Below, in pieces: positions 26,549 to 35,697 of a stretch of 64,000 bases of DNA (positions are counted from its first letter, which is position 1; each line of letters starts with the position of its first letter). Origin of the DNA: an uncultured Candidatus Saccharibacteria bacterium (GTDB lineage: Bacteria; Patescibacteriota; Saccharimonadia; Saccharimonadales; Saccharimonadaceae); the NCBI GenBank assembly GCA_947428935.1, contig CANENS010000003.1:1-64000 (forward strand). Direction: 5' to 3'. Under the pieces are notes generated by a model that had not been told where the DNA came from, ran no database searches, and saw only the letters and a program-made list of their open reading frames with translations. The position numbers and the translations under genes are program-made.

Positions 26549-29410
26549 CTATTGTCCTTTCTTTCTAAACCATATCTCGCCATCATAGTTTAGTCCTGTA
26601 TCTGTCGCTGATGGAACTCTTCCACCCCAAGATGCGTCGGCAAATTGCGACTCAAATCCTGGTATGTCGCCCACAAAAACCCAAGTATGATTACTATTTA
26701 CTGCAACATCTCCAGGCTGCAACTGACTAGCGTCAGTCGGAGTAATTTTTTCCCAGCCATTAGCGGGGTTTTGAAGCCATGTTAACATCGCATCGGTGGC
26801 CCCGATACCATAAAAATTCGGGTCCCACCCACTATCATGTATAAGAACCTGCACAAACGCTCCACAATCAGTATATCCATCACCGAGTTCATAGGCGCCT
26901 TTATACGGTGCTCTGTCGAGCGCTTCTTTATAATCTGGCATAGGGTCGAACTTAGCATGCGCTGCACCATCTGCTATCTTGGGCCATGCATATTTCAAAA
27001 CATATTCTTGCAATGCGCTTACACTGCCACTTTTCGGCTTCGTAGTGGTATTAGTAATATTTCCACAAATATCAGTATCGCTCACCATACAATACTCTCC
27101 TCCACCCGCACGGTCAATCGCCGCTTTGACTTGATTCCAGATATTACCAGGATCACATTTATCCGACTGATTATGCATGTGCCCCATAACACCATTGAAG
27201 CTTTGCCAATTTGGCACAACATTCGCACGAGACCAATCCAAATTTGATTCAAGAGGTACTCCAGTATAGTGCGAAATAGCTAACATATATTGAGCTAAAT
27301 AGTCCCACTCCTCATCAGTAAAGTTAGCCGTATCCCATTGAGGATCCGTACCGCCAACAATACAATTTATCGTACTATTTCCATACGAAATAATCTCAAT
27401 TTGTACGCCATAATCATCAGCATATTTTGTAGCAAGCGATGGACGATTCATCGGAAAATGCTGCCATCCCTTCTTTTCTTTCAAGTTAATTGTGAAATGG
27501 GGCGGATACAAGTTGCCACCATAACAAGCCAGCCCATTACAAGGACCGCCTGCAGTATGGTGGAGAATAATAGTTTGCGCCTTACCATCACTCGTCGTAA
27601 ATTTTGGATGACTAGCTGGAGATTCGGACAAAGGAATATTCAAGGCGCTCTCCTTCACTAACCCCTCAATCCCACCAGTAATCCAGCCTTCATTATCAAT
27701 CTGAGCAGAGGAACTACCCATTACGCAATCATCGTCTAAGCTGTCACCATTCATATAATCCCCCTCGTAGTTAGTAAAACCTTTTACGATCTTTTGTCCC
27801 TCATCAGAATCAATATATTTCTGCAGAGCGTCAAGTGAGTTTTTCATTCCTTCGATATCATGATAACCCTCTCCATCTTTTTTGCCTTGTACCCAAGTCG
27901 GACCCAGTTTTTCAAGATACTCCTTTGAATCGCTAATTCCAATTGCTTGATCGTGGTTCCCATTATGCACTTTTTCACCATAAGCCTTAAAGCCTTCACC
28001 AAGATTATCATAGGCAGGAGCGTTAGCGCCTGCACCAACTGGACAACCAATCCCCCAAAAATTATTTGGCCTATGTACCGGGTTGTCATTGGCATCTCCA
28101 CAAGTTGCATCTTTACTTTCGTAACGCATTTGCACTAAAATTGCCTGCCAAGGAAGATCATATGCTCGACCAGTTTGGTAAGCAAGGTCTCCATACGCTT
28201 CCAATAGTCGCTTCATTTCGGCATTATTACCATCATTCCAATGATTGGCCTCTGGAAAATCGGTATCTTGTTTGTTTGCGTTTTTCGCTTTAGCAATTGA
28301 ATTCTTGTTTCCGGCACTATTTCCAGGAACGTCAGCAACAACATCGTCTTTTTGATTGCTAGCCACCAGCTTGTCTGAAAAGTCATCATCCTTTGAGGAA
28401 ATTATATTTAATTTATCAGCTTTTTTAGCAATGTTTTTCGCACCGTTTTGACCGAACTTTTCGTAAATTTCATCTGCTGCATTTCGACGCGCCTCACCAC
28501 CTTGCCAAGTTGCATATTTAGCAATACTTGCAACTCCTGGATCCTCTATGGTTGAATTACCATTGTAACAATTCTCAAATGTCACCATAAAGAGTTCGGC
28601 GTAACTACGTGGAGATTTATTTGTTATAACCCCTAAATTACTCATAAAGTTAGCCCAAGATGAAACGCCTGGTTCTGCATCAGTAGTTGCGTAATCTAAG
28701 GTTGCAGCAATAGCCTTGTCATTTGCATCTTCTGGAATATTTGGTGGGTTACCAGGCCAGAGCCACCAATAACTTCCTCCTGCTGCTTTTTCAATTGTGG
28801 GCGGAAAATTGGGAAAATATTTCCCCATCATGAAAAGACCGTAATATGTTCCACCTCCACCACCTCTAATAAACGGATCGAAGGTACCCGCACTTTCTAC
28901 TGAAATATTCCCCATAATGCCTGCAATAGCCATTGGGCTATCCGAAACTCCGTCGATCCCTGCATTGACGAACCAATTCCAGATTTTCGCTTGATTGTCG
29001 CTACCTTCTACTTCATTTGCTCCGCCCCCTCCGCCACTTTCTCCACCCCCTCCACCCGAACTTCCCCCTGCACACGGATCCCAATACGGAATATCATTCG
29101 CGTTAAACATATCCAGCGTCCCGCCTGGAATACCACTTGGCTCGCGCGCGATCGTCGGAAAAACCAAAAGCCCACAACCGAAAATACTCAAAACCAAGGC
29201 CGAGAGCGTCGCCACTTTTCGCCGATAAAGCCTAGCCAGACTCTCCCGCCACAAATTCGGGCTTTGGGCATAGTATTTCTCAACGCGCCACCGCATTCGA
29301 TCGCGCGCTCGTAATCGCCGCCGAAACCAAAAATGCTTCAGCGCCATTTTGAGACGCAAAAGAATCTGACCGACTTCCCCTTTCGCTACGGGTTGTTTTT
29401 GCTTATACAT
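26549..29410 (-). CDS. Multidomain cell-wall hydrolase, 953 aa
   Basis: A single-pass protein (helix near 67-89) carrying four wall-active modules. (1) A phage tail-lysozyme-like domain, about 140-290 (MGNISVESAGTFDPF). (2) A glucosaminidase-like domain, about 410-540 (ILVQMRYESKDATCG; NNFWGIGC). (3) An N-acetylmuramoyl-L-alanine amidase of the zinc Amidase_2 type, about 600-740 (TIILHHTAGG; HFTINL; MGHMHNQSDKCDPG). (4) An NlpC/P60- or CHAP-like cysteine peptidase, about 800-953 (DCGAFVQVLI; HTWVFVGD). Linkers are Gly- and Ser-rich. In an epibiont it may open the host wall or serve its own wall growth. ATG follows GAAGGT. Confidence 0.85.
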   Translation of the reverse strand: MYKQKQPVAKGEVGQILLRLKMALKHFWFRRRLRARDRMRWRVEKYYAQSPNLWRESLARLYRRKVATLSALVLSIFGCGLLVFPTIAREPSGIPGGTLDMFNANDIPYWDPCAGGSSGGGGGESGGGGGANEVEGSDNQAKIWNWFVNAGIDGVSDSPMAIAGIMGNISVESAGTFDPFIRGGGGGTYYGLFMMGKYFPNFPPTIEKAAGGSYWWLWPGNPPNIPEDANDKAIAATLDYATTDAEPGVSSWANFMSNLGVITNKSPRSYAELFMVTFENCYNGNSTIEDPGVASIAKYATWQGGEARRNAADEIYEKFGQNGAKNIAKKADKLNIISSKDDDFSDKLVASNQKDDVVADVPGNSAGNKNSIAKAKNANKQDTDFPEANHWNDGNNAEMKRLLEAYGDLAYQTGRAYDLPWQAILVQMRYESKDATCGDANDNPVHRPNNFWGIGCPVGAGANAPAYDNLGEGFKAYGEKVHNGNHDQAIGISDSKEYLEKLGPTWVQGKKDGEGYHDIEGMKNSLDALQKYIDSDEGQKIVKGFTNYEGDYMNGDSLDDDCVMGSSSAQIDNEGWITGGIEGLVKESALNIPLSESPASHPKFTTSDGKAQTIILHHTAGGPCNGLACYGGNLYPPHFTINLKEKKGWQHFPMNRPSLATKYADDYGVQIEIISYGNSTINCIVGGTDPQWDTANFTDEEWDYLAQYMLAISHYTGVPLESNLDWSRANVVPNWQSFNGVMGHMHNQSDKCDPGNIWNQVKAAIDRAGGGEYCMVSDTDICGNITNTTTKPKSGSVSALQEYVLKYAWPKIADGAAHAKFDPMPDYKEALDRAPYKGAYELGDGYTDCGAFVQVLIHDSGWDPNFYGIGATDAMLTWLQNPANGWEKITPTDASQLQPGDVAVNSNHTWVFVGDIPGFESQFADASWGGRVPSATDTGLNYDGEIWFRKKGQ

Positions 29411-29910
29411 ACCTTCTGATACTGTTTAATCACTAAACATAAACAATATCTTCATTATAGCATCAAGACACCACATTGCAAAACATTTCGCCGCTACATC
29501 TTATGTCTTAAAGTAATAAAAATAACATAGAATGTCATCCCCAAAACCCGAACAAACTCAACATATTTTATCTAAATATGAAGTAGAAAGCATCGTTAGA
29601 ATATGTTGTAAACTAAATAGGGGTTCGCGTTACTCTTTAACAAGTCGTCTTAACTCTATAGAAGTGAATACAAAAAAGAGATAATTTTGATTGCGAAAAA
29701 ATAAATGGACAAAAAAACGGTTACTTTTTAATTTTACAATGTAAACCAAGGTCCTCGGAGTAAACCCCAGCAGATAGCGATAATACTCTGTACTAATTTT
29801 CACAAAGCAGAGCCCCGAAAAATAAACCCAAATGAAGATTAAACACAAAACCCTCACCCCGCTACGAGAGCGGGGTTTCAAACAAACACTCGATCACCCC
29901 CGATCTTTTT
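29411..29910. other. Intergenic region with the pnp terminator
   Basis: AT-rich with no supported gene. A hairpin ACCCCGCT(C)/AGAGCGGGGT at 29850-29880 with a T-rich flank on the minus strand ends pnp. An 83-codon frame (29630-29881, minus) overlaps this hairpin and is not credible. Confidence 0.6.
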
Positions 29911-32085
29911 CTACTGTTCAATTCCCCGCATCGAAAGTGACAATCTACCACGGTCATCAATCGCCACCAACTTCACTTTCACCTTTTGTCCTACACTCAA
30001 AACATCACTCACGTTCTCAACTCGCTTATCCGAGATTTGCGAAACATGCAACATGCCATCAATACCCGGCAAAATTGCCACAAAGGCTCCAAAATCCTTA
30101 ATCGTCGCTACTGTACCCTCATAAATTTTACCAACTTCTGGTTCTTCAACTAACGATTTCACCCAATTAAGAGCCTTTTCAATCGCCTCCGTTTCGCCTG
30201 AAATTGTTACGAGGCCCGACTCCTCAATATCAACCGTCGCCCCCGTCTCCGCCGTAATTTTATTAATCGTTTCCCCACCCTTACCAATAATCGCACCAAT
30301 TTTGTCCTGCTCAACCATCAATTTCTCAATCCGTGGTGCATATTTCGAAATTTCCGGACGCGGCTGAGAAATCACGCCAAGCATATGTTCAAGAATAAAG
30401 TGTCGACCAGCCCGCGATTGCTCAATCGCTTTCTCCAACACCTCGACTGGCAACCCATGCACTTTCATGTCCATTTGCAGAGCGGTCACTCCTTCCGTCG
30501 TACCAGTTACCTTGAAATCCATATCGCCCGCAAAATCTTCCGCATCCATCAAATCCGTCAAAACATAAGCTTTATCAACATCTTCCGCCATAATTTCCTG
30601 CCCCTTTGGCACATCCATCATTAAGCCCATCGCTACTCCCGAAACCGGTCGTTTAATCGGCACCCCAGCATCCATCAACGCCATACAGCTCGAGCACGTC
30701 GCTGCCATCGAGGTCGAACCATTCTGCGACATAATTTCCGTCACACTCCGAATCGCATACGGAAATTCTTCTTCATCTGGCAAAACTGGCACCAAAGCCC
30801 GTTCCGCTAGATAACCATGTCCAATCTCACGCCGCCCCGGCGAACCAATCCGCCCTGGTTCACCCACCGTCCAACTTGGCGCATTATAATGATGCATGTA
30901 ACGTCGCTTACCATCATTCACTTCCATAGTATCAACTACTTGCGCAAATGAAAGTGGCGCTAAAGTCACGATATTCATGGCCTGCGTCAAACCGCGCGTA
31001 AAAAGTGATGACCCATGCACTCGCGGCAAAACTCCCACTTGACTCGAAAGCGGACGCACTTCATCCAGCTTTCGGCCATCTGGACGCACACCGTCTTCCA
31101 CGATTCCTCGACGCACTTCCTTGTGCACTGCCAAATCGAAAGCCTGATCATACTCACCCTGCAAACGCTCAGTATAATCGGCGATTTTCTCTTCTTCAGT
31201 CTCGCCCTCACCATATTGTGCAGCAAATTCCGCGTTCATCTCATCTTTCAACTGATCGACAATCTTCTGCCGTTCCAACACATTTCCTCGTACTTGCTCA
31301 CCCAGTTTCCCCGCGCACCATGTGTCGACTCGCGCTTGAATCTCCTCATCCGGCAAGACCAACTCGTATTCCTGCATCTCCACGCCGACTTTTTCCGCCA
31401 GTTCTCTCTGCGAATCTAGAACCGGCTGCACATTCTTCACTGCCCAGTGCATCGCTTCGATAATCATGGCTTCAGGAACTTCTTTCATACCTGCTTCCAC
31501 CATCACGACTTTTCCATCTTTACAGGCCACTACTAAGTCCATGATTGACTGCTCGCGCTCTTCGGGACTCAAAAAGGCTCTAAATTCACCGTTCAGTCGA
31601 CCAATCCGTAGCCCTGCAATCGGTCCATCAAACGGCACACCAGTCAACATCAATGCACTCGACGCCGCTAACATCGCGATCACATCCGGTCGAAAGCTCG
31701 GATCCATCGAGAGCACCGTCGTTACTACTTGCACTTCCTGCCGATAACCCTTCGGGAATAGCGGACGAATCGGCCGATCAATCAACCGCCCAACTAGAAC
31801 CGCCTCATCCGCCGGCTTACCTTCGCGCTTGATAAATTTCGACCCCGAAATCTTCCCCGCCGCATAAAACTTTTCTTCATAATCAATCGTCAGCGGAAAG
31901 AAATCCTGCACCACAGGCTTCTTCCCCACCACTACAGAACCGAGCACTACCGTATCACCATAGCTCACTAAAACCGAAGCTGTCGACCGAAAACCTACTC
32001 GATTCACTTCCAAAGTCAACTCGCGTCCACACCATTCCGTCGACACACGTACTGTTTCTACACCTTTAGGATTAATAATCTCCAT
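29911..32085 (-). CDS. pnp: Polyribonucleotide nucleotidyltransferase
   Basis: 724 residues, normal length. A phosphorolytic 3'-5' exoribonuclease, trimeric. Two RNase PH domains (first: YGDTVVLGSVVV; second: RPDGRKLDEVRPL, FTRGLTQAM, SSMAATCSSCMALMDAGVP) flank a helical linker. KH (KIGAIIGKGGETINKI) and S1 (GKIYEGTVATIKDFGAFVAILPG) domains follow. The ATG follows GGAAAGGAAAA. Confidence 0.97.
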   Translation of the reverse strand: MEIINPKGVETVRVSTEWCGRELTLEVNRVGFRSTASVLVSYGDTVVLGSVVVGKKPVVQDFFPLTIDYEEKFYAAGKISGSKFIKREGKPADEAVLVGRLIDRPIRPLFPKGYRQEVQVVTTVLSMDPSFRPDVIAMLAASSALMLTGVPFDGPIAGLRIGRLNGEFRAFLSPEEREQSIMDLVVACKDGKVVMVEAGMKEVPEAMIIEAMHWAVKNVQPVLDSQRELAEKVGVEMQEYELVLPDEEIQARVDTWCAGKLGEQVRGNVLERQKIVDQLKDEMNAEFAAQYGEGETEEEKIADYTERLQGEYDQAFDLAVHKEVRRGIVEDGVRPDGRKLDEVRPLSSQVGVLPRVHGSSLFTRGLTQAMNIVTLAPLSFAQVVDTMEVNDGKRRYMHHYNAPSWTVGEPGRIGSPGRREIGHGYLAERALVPVLPDEEEFPYAIRSVTEIMSQNGSTSMAATCSSCMALMDAGVPIKRPVSGVAMGLMMDVPKGQEIMAEDVDKAYVLTDLMDAEDFAGDMDFKVTGTTEGVTALQMDMKVHGLPVEVLEKAIEQSRAGRHFILEHMLGVISQPRPEISKYAPRIEKLMVEQDKIGAIIGKGGETINKITAETGATVDIEESGLVTISGETEAIEKALNWVKSLVEEPEVGKIYEGTVATIKDFGAFVAILPGIDGMLHVSQISDKRVENVSDVLSVGQKVKVKLVAIDDRGRLSLSMRGIEQ

Positions 32086-32323
32086 TTTTTCCTTTCCGGG
32101 AAAACCTCAGATACCAGTTTTTTATCACCACCAAATACCAATGACTTCTAAAAAACTTCTATCTGCCGTCTTCCCTATTTTACAAACTACTCCCCCAAGC
32201 CATTATAACATACTTTATAGCAATAATCGCCACCTATATCGCATCATCATCAAAATAAACGTTCGGACGCTTCGCGTCCGAGAAGAAATAGCTTTCTTCT
32301 CGTCCTACAGCCACTTCCACAGG

Positions 32324-32510
32324 TCGCAGCGGGAACGTCTCTATCAGTAACGGTCGTTTGAGGGGCTCTGGCATCTTCGGTTACGGGTGATCGTCGAGGG
32401 CTAATTTCTCTAATGTCGCTCGAGCATACTTCCTCTACTTCCATGCGTCTGGCGTCGGCCCGTCCAGCAACAACGGTCGCTGGAACGGCTTCCCCCTCCG
32501 CTGCTCGAGC
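32324..32510 (+). repeat. Variable cassette C6 (with in-frame TGA)
   Basis: Starts TCGCAGCGGG and ends with tail TGCTCGAGC, which merges directly into a purB fragment on the other strand. It encodes [16 protein letters not shown] ... [16 protein letters not shown]. The conserved Trp codon is TGA, as in C17. Its leader (CTACAGCCACTTCCACAG) resembles that of C8. Confidence 0.92.
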
Positions 32511-32747
32511 AACATCATAATTAATATCATCAATATGCGCCTCCAGCTCTTTAATCTGCTCATCCGTAATCAGTTCTCCGCCTACTTTCAGACCCAACTG
32601 CTGTTCCGCCTTCGCCAGCGCCACCCAGAGCCTTCGCCATGTACTAAATTTCCGGTCGTCCGAAAAAATCCTCTGCATTTCCAGACTGGCATAGCGACCC
32701 GCTAAGGGTGATTGATAAACATCAGTTCTCACGTTCACATTACTCAT
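32511..32747 (-). pseudogene. purB: Adenylosuccinate lyase N-terminal fragment cut by a cassette
   Basis: The minus strand encodes about 80 residues that read as the start of PurB ([56 protein letters not shown]). Homology stops at GCTCGAGCA, exactly where cassette C6 ends, and the frame continues through antisense cassette sequence. None of the catalytic regions of PurB is present and I find the rest nowhere in this window. A TM7-type genome may not need purB. Confidence 0.85.
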
Positions 32748-32905
32748 GTTTCGTCCTCCGATCTGTTAAGATACAATAAGCTTCCGAGCGACATCTGCGC
32801 TCTCGTCTCCAATATATCATAAAATTGCTATTAAGTAAAATCAGCAGTAGTATTTGCTTTATTAAGCATCAAATTCACTTTCTTACCCCTGGAATTTAAT
32901 ACCCC

Positions 32906-32929
32906 AACTTGTAAAGCCTGTACAAGTTC
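32906..32929. repeat. 27-bp-type palindrome, copy 1
   Basis: AACTTGTA(A) and GTACAAGTT arms around AGCCT, with one arm mismatch. The preceding CCCCTGGAATTT is shared with the copy at 58530. No cassette follows here. Confidence 0.8.
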
Positions 32930-32978
32930 AACTACATTTTAACTATCATGCTCACATTTTTCATTAGAATTCTCATGA

Positions 32979-32984
32979 TATAAT
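32979..32984 (+). promoter_or_regulatory. -10 box of the NUDIX gene
   Basis: TATAAT ends 6 nt before the ATG at 32991, with no ribosome site. Probably leaderless. Confidence 0.6.
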
Positions 32985-32990
32985 TCAGAT

Positions 32991-33425
32991 ATGCCAAAAA
33001 ACTTCGTCCTCATCCTGCTTTTTAATCAAAAATATAACCGGATTTTACTCATGCAGCGCCATAAACCACCTTTTGCGAATTGTTGGAATGGGTTAGGCGG
33101 CAAAATCGAGCCTGGCGAAACACCGCTCACCGCCATCAAACGCGAATGCGTCGAAGAAACTGCTCTGACAATCGGAAAACCCAAACTACTTTTAACCTGC
33201 ATTTATCCAAAATCAAACAGCATCAATAACCAAGTTACGCTCCACGTTTTTTACGACTCCATCGCCGAACTTTCCGTCAAGCCTAATTCCGAAGGTTGCT
33301 ACGCGTGGAAAGATCTCGATTTCGCCATGGATGCAAACAATAAATCAATCGCTGGTTTTTCTAATTTACATCAATTTATTAAAGAAATTCTCGATCTCGA
33401 AAATATTCAGAAATTTTACAATTAA
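32991..33425 (+). CDS. NUDIX hydrolase (MutT/8-oxo-dGTPase-like)
   Basis: 144 residues with a complete NUDIX box GKIEPGETPLTAIKRECVEET (G-x5-E-x7-RE-x2-EE, about 38-58) and the WNGLGGK lead typical of MutT/MTH1-like enzymes. Probable role: hydrolysis of oxidised nucleotides. The substrate cannot be fixed from sequence. It begins a short run of nucleotide-related genes on the plus strand (DUF1653, HD hydrolase). Confidence 0.92.
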   Translation: MPKNFVLILLFNQKYNRILLMQRHKPPFANCWNGLGGKIEPGETPLTAIKRECVEETALTIGKPKLLLTCIYPKSNSINNQVTLHVFYDSIAELSVKPNSEGCYAWKDLDFAMDANNKSIAGFSNLHQFIKEILDLENIQKFYN

Positions 33426-33462
33426 ATGATTTATAATAATCATAGAATTAAAAAGGAGGAAT

Positions 33463-33717
33463 ATGGATCGAGAAGTAACACCTTTTAGCGTCTGGCAACA
33501 TTTCAAAGGCCCCGAAGCTTTCGTAATCGCCATCGCCGAACATAGCGAAACCGGGGAAAAATTAGTCGTTTACCGTTGCACTGGTAATAATGGCCAAACT
33601 AATCACGGCGATGGAATTTACGCGCGGCCTTTAGCAATGTTTTTGTCCGAAGTTGATCGCAAAAAATACCCCAACGCCACCCAAAAATATCGTTTAGAAA
33701 AAATAATTGCGAAATAA
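33463..33717 (+). CDS. DUF1653 family protein
   Basis: 84 residues matching DUF1653 (WQHFKGPEAFVIAIAEH; VVYRCTG; GIYARPLAMFLSEVDRKKYP). Function unknown; these small proteins often neighbour NUDIX and nucleotide genes. The strongest Shine-Dalgarno in the window (AAGGAGG) precedes the ATG. Confidence 0.93.
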   Translation: MDREVTPFSVWQHFKGPEAFVIAIAEHSETGEKLVVYRCTGNNGQTNHGDGIYARPLAMFLSEVDRKKYPNATQKYRLEKIIAK

Positions 33718-33793
33718 TATTTGTAAAAATATTTTTATTTCCAAAAACCGCAAAATACTACGCTTTTCTAATACAACCCAAAAAGGAAATTTA

Positions 33794-34444
33794 ATGAAAA
33801 AAGCAGCCAACGTTATTAATTATTATTGTCTTTGCAATCAACTGAAAAACCTCATTCGTACAGGTTGGAAAATTTGGCATGTCCAAGCAGACCGTCTGGA
33901 AAGCGTAGCTGAACATATCTTTAGCGCTCAAATGCTTGCTATCGCTATGCAATCAGAATACCAATATCAAATCGATCTCGAAAAAGTTATTTTGATGCTA
34001 GCCATCCACGACCTCGGCGAAATTATCATTGACGATTTAACTCAATTTGATATCTCTAAAACCGAAAAAACCAAAATCGAACATGTAGCAGTACATCAAA
34101 TTTTGCAAAATTTGTTAAATCAAGAAAAACTAGAAAAATTATTTTTGGAATACGATGCTCACGAAACCGCAGAGTCAAAATTCGCCTATCAATGCGACAA
34201 ACTAGACGGCGATCTCCAAAGTAAAATTTATTACGAAAATCATTATATCGACTTAGAACAGCAAGAAGGCAACCGAGTACTGAAAGATCCACAGGTAAGC
34301 AAATTATTTAATGCCGGCTACTCTTTCCCTGAAGCTTGGTTCAAATTCTCACAAAATAGCTATCATTACAACAAAAATTTTCTTTCCGTCTCGAATTACG
34401 CTATGACACACCAAATTTTATCACAAAATGGAGCCGTTGACTGA
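33794..34444 (+). CDS. HD-domain hydrolase (YfbR/HDDC2-like)
   Basis: About 216 residues. The metal site pattern is visible: H in RLESVAEHIFSA, HD in LAIHDLGE and a downstream D in YQCDKLDGD, as in 5'-deoxynucleotidases of the YfbR/HDDC2 group. Start is set at ATG 33794 (MKKAANVINYY) after AAGGAAA; the upstream frame to 33707 has no ribosome site. The last five codons (NGAVD, stop) are made of a copied tRNA-Thr 3' end (34429-34443), so the native C-terminus was probably replaced. Confidence 0.85.
   Translation: MKKAANVINYYCLCNQLKNLIRTGWKIWHVQADRLESVAEHIFSAQMLAIAMQSEYQYQIDLEKVILMLAIHDLGEIIIDDLTQFDISKTEKTKIEHVAVHQILQNLLNQEKLEKLFLEYDAHETAESKFAYQCDKLDGDLQSKIYYENHYIDLEQQEGNRVLKDPQVSKLFNAGYSFPEAWFKFSQNSYHYNKNFLSVSNYAMTHQILSQNGAVD
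34429..34443 (-). repeat. Copy of the tRNA-Thr 3' end (att-like)
   Basis: Fifteen bases identical to the 3' end of tRNA-Thr at 34613-34627, in direct orientation and exactly 184 bp apart, the same spacing as at tRNA-Lys. It forms the end of the HD-hydrolase gene. Confidence 0.85.
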
Positions 34445-34476
34445 AAACTTCGGCTCACTGCGTTCGCCTCAGCGAC

Positions 34477-34543
34477 GGGGCGTCGGTTCAAAAATTCTAA
34501 AATGAACTTTAGAATTTTCTCACACTCCTACCGTCTACGAACC
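34477..34543 (-). ncRNA. Candidate structured RNA motif, copy 2
   Basis: On the minus strand: GGTTCGTAGACGGTAGGAG, GTGAG, hairpin AAAATTCTAAA/TTTTAGAATTTT, GAACC, then GACGCCCCG. The outer stem and trailing sequence match the element at 2542-2611; the inner hairpin is different but preserved as a hairpin. Located downstream of tRNA-Thr inside the 184-bp unit. Confidence 0.45.
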
Positions 34544-34577
34544 AAAAACGATTCACGTTCGTTCCAAGAGGCAATCA

Positions 34578-34612
34578 TAAAACCCAACTTCTTAGAAGCT
34601 GGGTTTTATGAT
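34578..34612 (-). terminator. Hairpin directly downstream of tRNA-Thr
   Basis: CATAAAACCCA/TGGGTTTTATG arms with a short loop, ending at the CCA of the tRNA gene. Confidence 0.7.
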
Positions 34613-34688
34613 TGGAGCCGTTGACTGGGGTCGAACCAGCGACCTGCTCGTTACGAATGAGCTGCTCTGCCAACTGAGCTACAACGGC
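34613..34688 (-). tRNA. tRNA-Thr (CGU)
   Basis: A 76-nt cloverleaf with encoded CCA. The anticodon loop TTCGTAA gives anticodon CGT. The anticodon stem has an A-C mismatch at its loop-closing pair. Acceptor GCCGTTG/CAACGGC is perfect. Confidence 0.93.
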
Positions 34689-34748
34689 ATACAGCAATTA
34701 TAACATACTCTCTCCACCTTGATAATCCCTTTTTAACTATACCCCATC

Positions 34749-34780
34749 AAAAATCCCCACGCCTTACCAAACGCAGGGAT
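34749..34780 (-). terminator. Terminator of the HdeD-like gene
   Basis: AATCCC/GGGGATT arms with internal GCG pairs and a TTTTTG flank on the minus strand. Confidence 0.6.
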
Positions 34781-34800
34781 TCTATACAAAGCAAAATTTT

Positions 34801-35514
34801 TTACTTCATGATTTCGTCAATATGTTGGATCAAAACCAAATCGTCAACAATACCGACTACGGCCGCTGCCACCATAATCCAGCCAATCACCATCACTACC
34901 GCCGTGAAGCTCACCACGAGGTAAATACCAAGCGCAAGCATGACCAGAGAAAGCAACAGAACGTAAAACCATTCCTTCACACCCGCCGCATGCATCTTGA
35001 TCGCTGTATTCATTCGCACAAGTGCGCTATAAATCATCCATGCTCCAACGATGATCCCGATTACGCTACTGAGCTGCTGCCACATAACCACCGACAAAAT
35101 ACCAAAAATCAACGCCACGATGCCGTAAAGTAAATCATTGTTATAAAAATCATACTTCCCGTGCATGGCGAAATAATTCAGAATCTTATACACGCCCTTC
35201 ACCATGAGGAAAATTCCCAAAACATAGAAAATAATCTTCGTCATACCTTGCGGTTCAATTACGAGAATCAAACCAAGCGCCCCCACAATCAGCGATTCGA
35301 GCACTGCCAGCCAGCTCGTGCTCTTTACCCGCTTCGCAATCGGTGCGAACATTTCCGCCGCTTCGTTCATCATATTTTGCGCACCGCTATTCTTCGTCTT
35401 TTTATTCGTGCGCGTTGATTTCGCTCTTGATGTTGATGTTTTTGAAGATTTTGCCGTTTTACCGGCTTTCGCAGAAGTCTTTTTCTGCGTGGCCTTCTTC
35501 GAAGTAGTTGCCAT
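34801..35514 (-). CDS. HdeD/DUF308 family membrane protein
   Basis: 237 residues. A Lys/Thr/Ser-rich N-terminus of about 60 residues is followed by six membrane segments with the DUF308 repeat (ESLIVGALGLILVIEP; LLYGIVALIFGILSVVM; LSLVMLALGIYLVV). HdeD in E. coli is linked to acid resistance; the role here is unknown. The ATG follows AGGAGG. Confidence 0.85.
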   Translation of the reverse strand: MATTSKKATQKKTSAKAGKTAKSSKTSTSRAKSTRTNKKTKNSGAQNMMNEAAEMFAPIAKRVKSTSWLAVLESLIVGALGLILVIEPQGMTKIIFYVLGIFLMVKGVYKILNYFAMHGKYDFYNNDLLYGIVALIFGILSVVMWQQLSSVIGIIVGAWMIYSALVRMNTAIKMHAAGVKEWFYVLLLSLVMLALGIYLVVSFTAVVMVIGWIMVAAAVVGIVDDLVLIQHIDEIMK

Positions 35515-35657
35515 GTTGCCTCCTAATTTATACTAGCAAAAAACTAGATTTTACTTATGTTTATCATTGTACTACAACTCATTCAAAAAGCAAAATCCTT
35601 TTCTCATCCAACATCCCGGAATAAAGCCTTAGAATAAAGCCGAACAAAAAATAAAAA

Positions 35658-35684
35658 AAGGGCCTACTACTAAGAGCAAGCCCA
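35658..35684 (-). terminator. Terminator of the HExxH protein gene
   Basis: GGGC/GCCC arms with a weak inner stem and seven T on the minus strand. Confidence 0.6.
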
Positions 35685-35697
35685 TACACAAAATCAA

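Noticed and set aside
26549-29410. Prophage lysis module
   Set aside because: Lysozyme and amidase domains occur, but there is no holin, capsid, tail or integrase nearby; the gene is anchored and lies with PEGA-like and other surface genes.
29630-29881. 83-codon frame on the minus strand
   Set aside because: It overlaps the pnp terminator hairpin and has no start signal.
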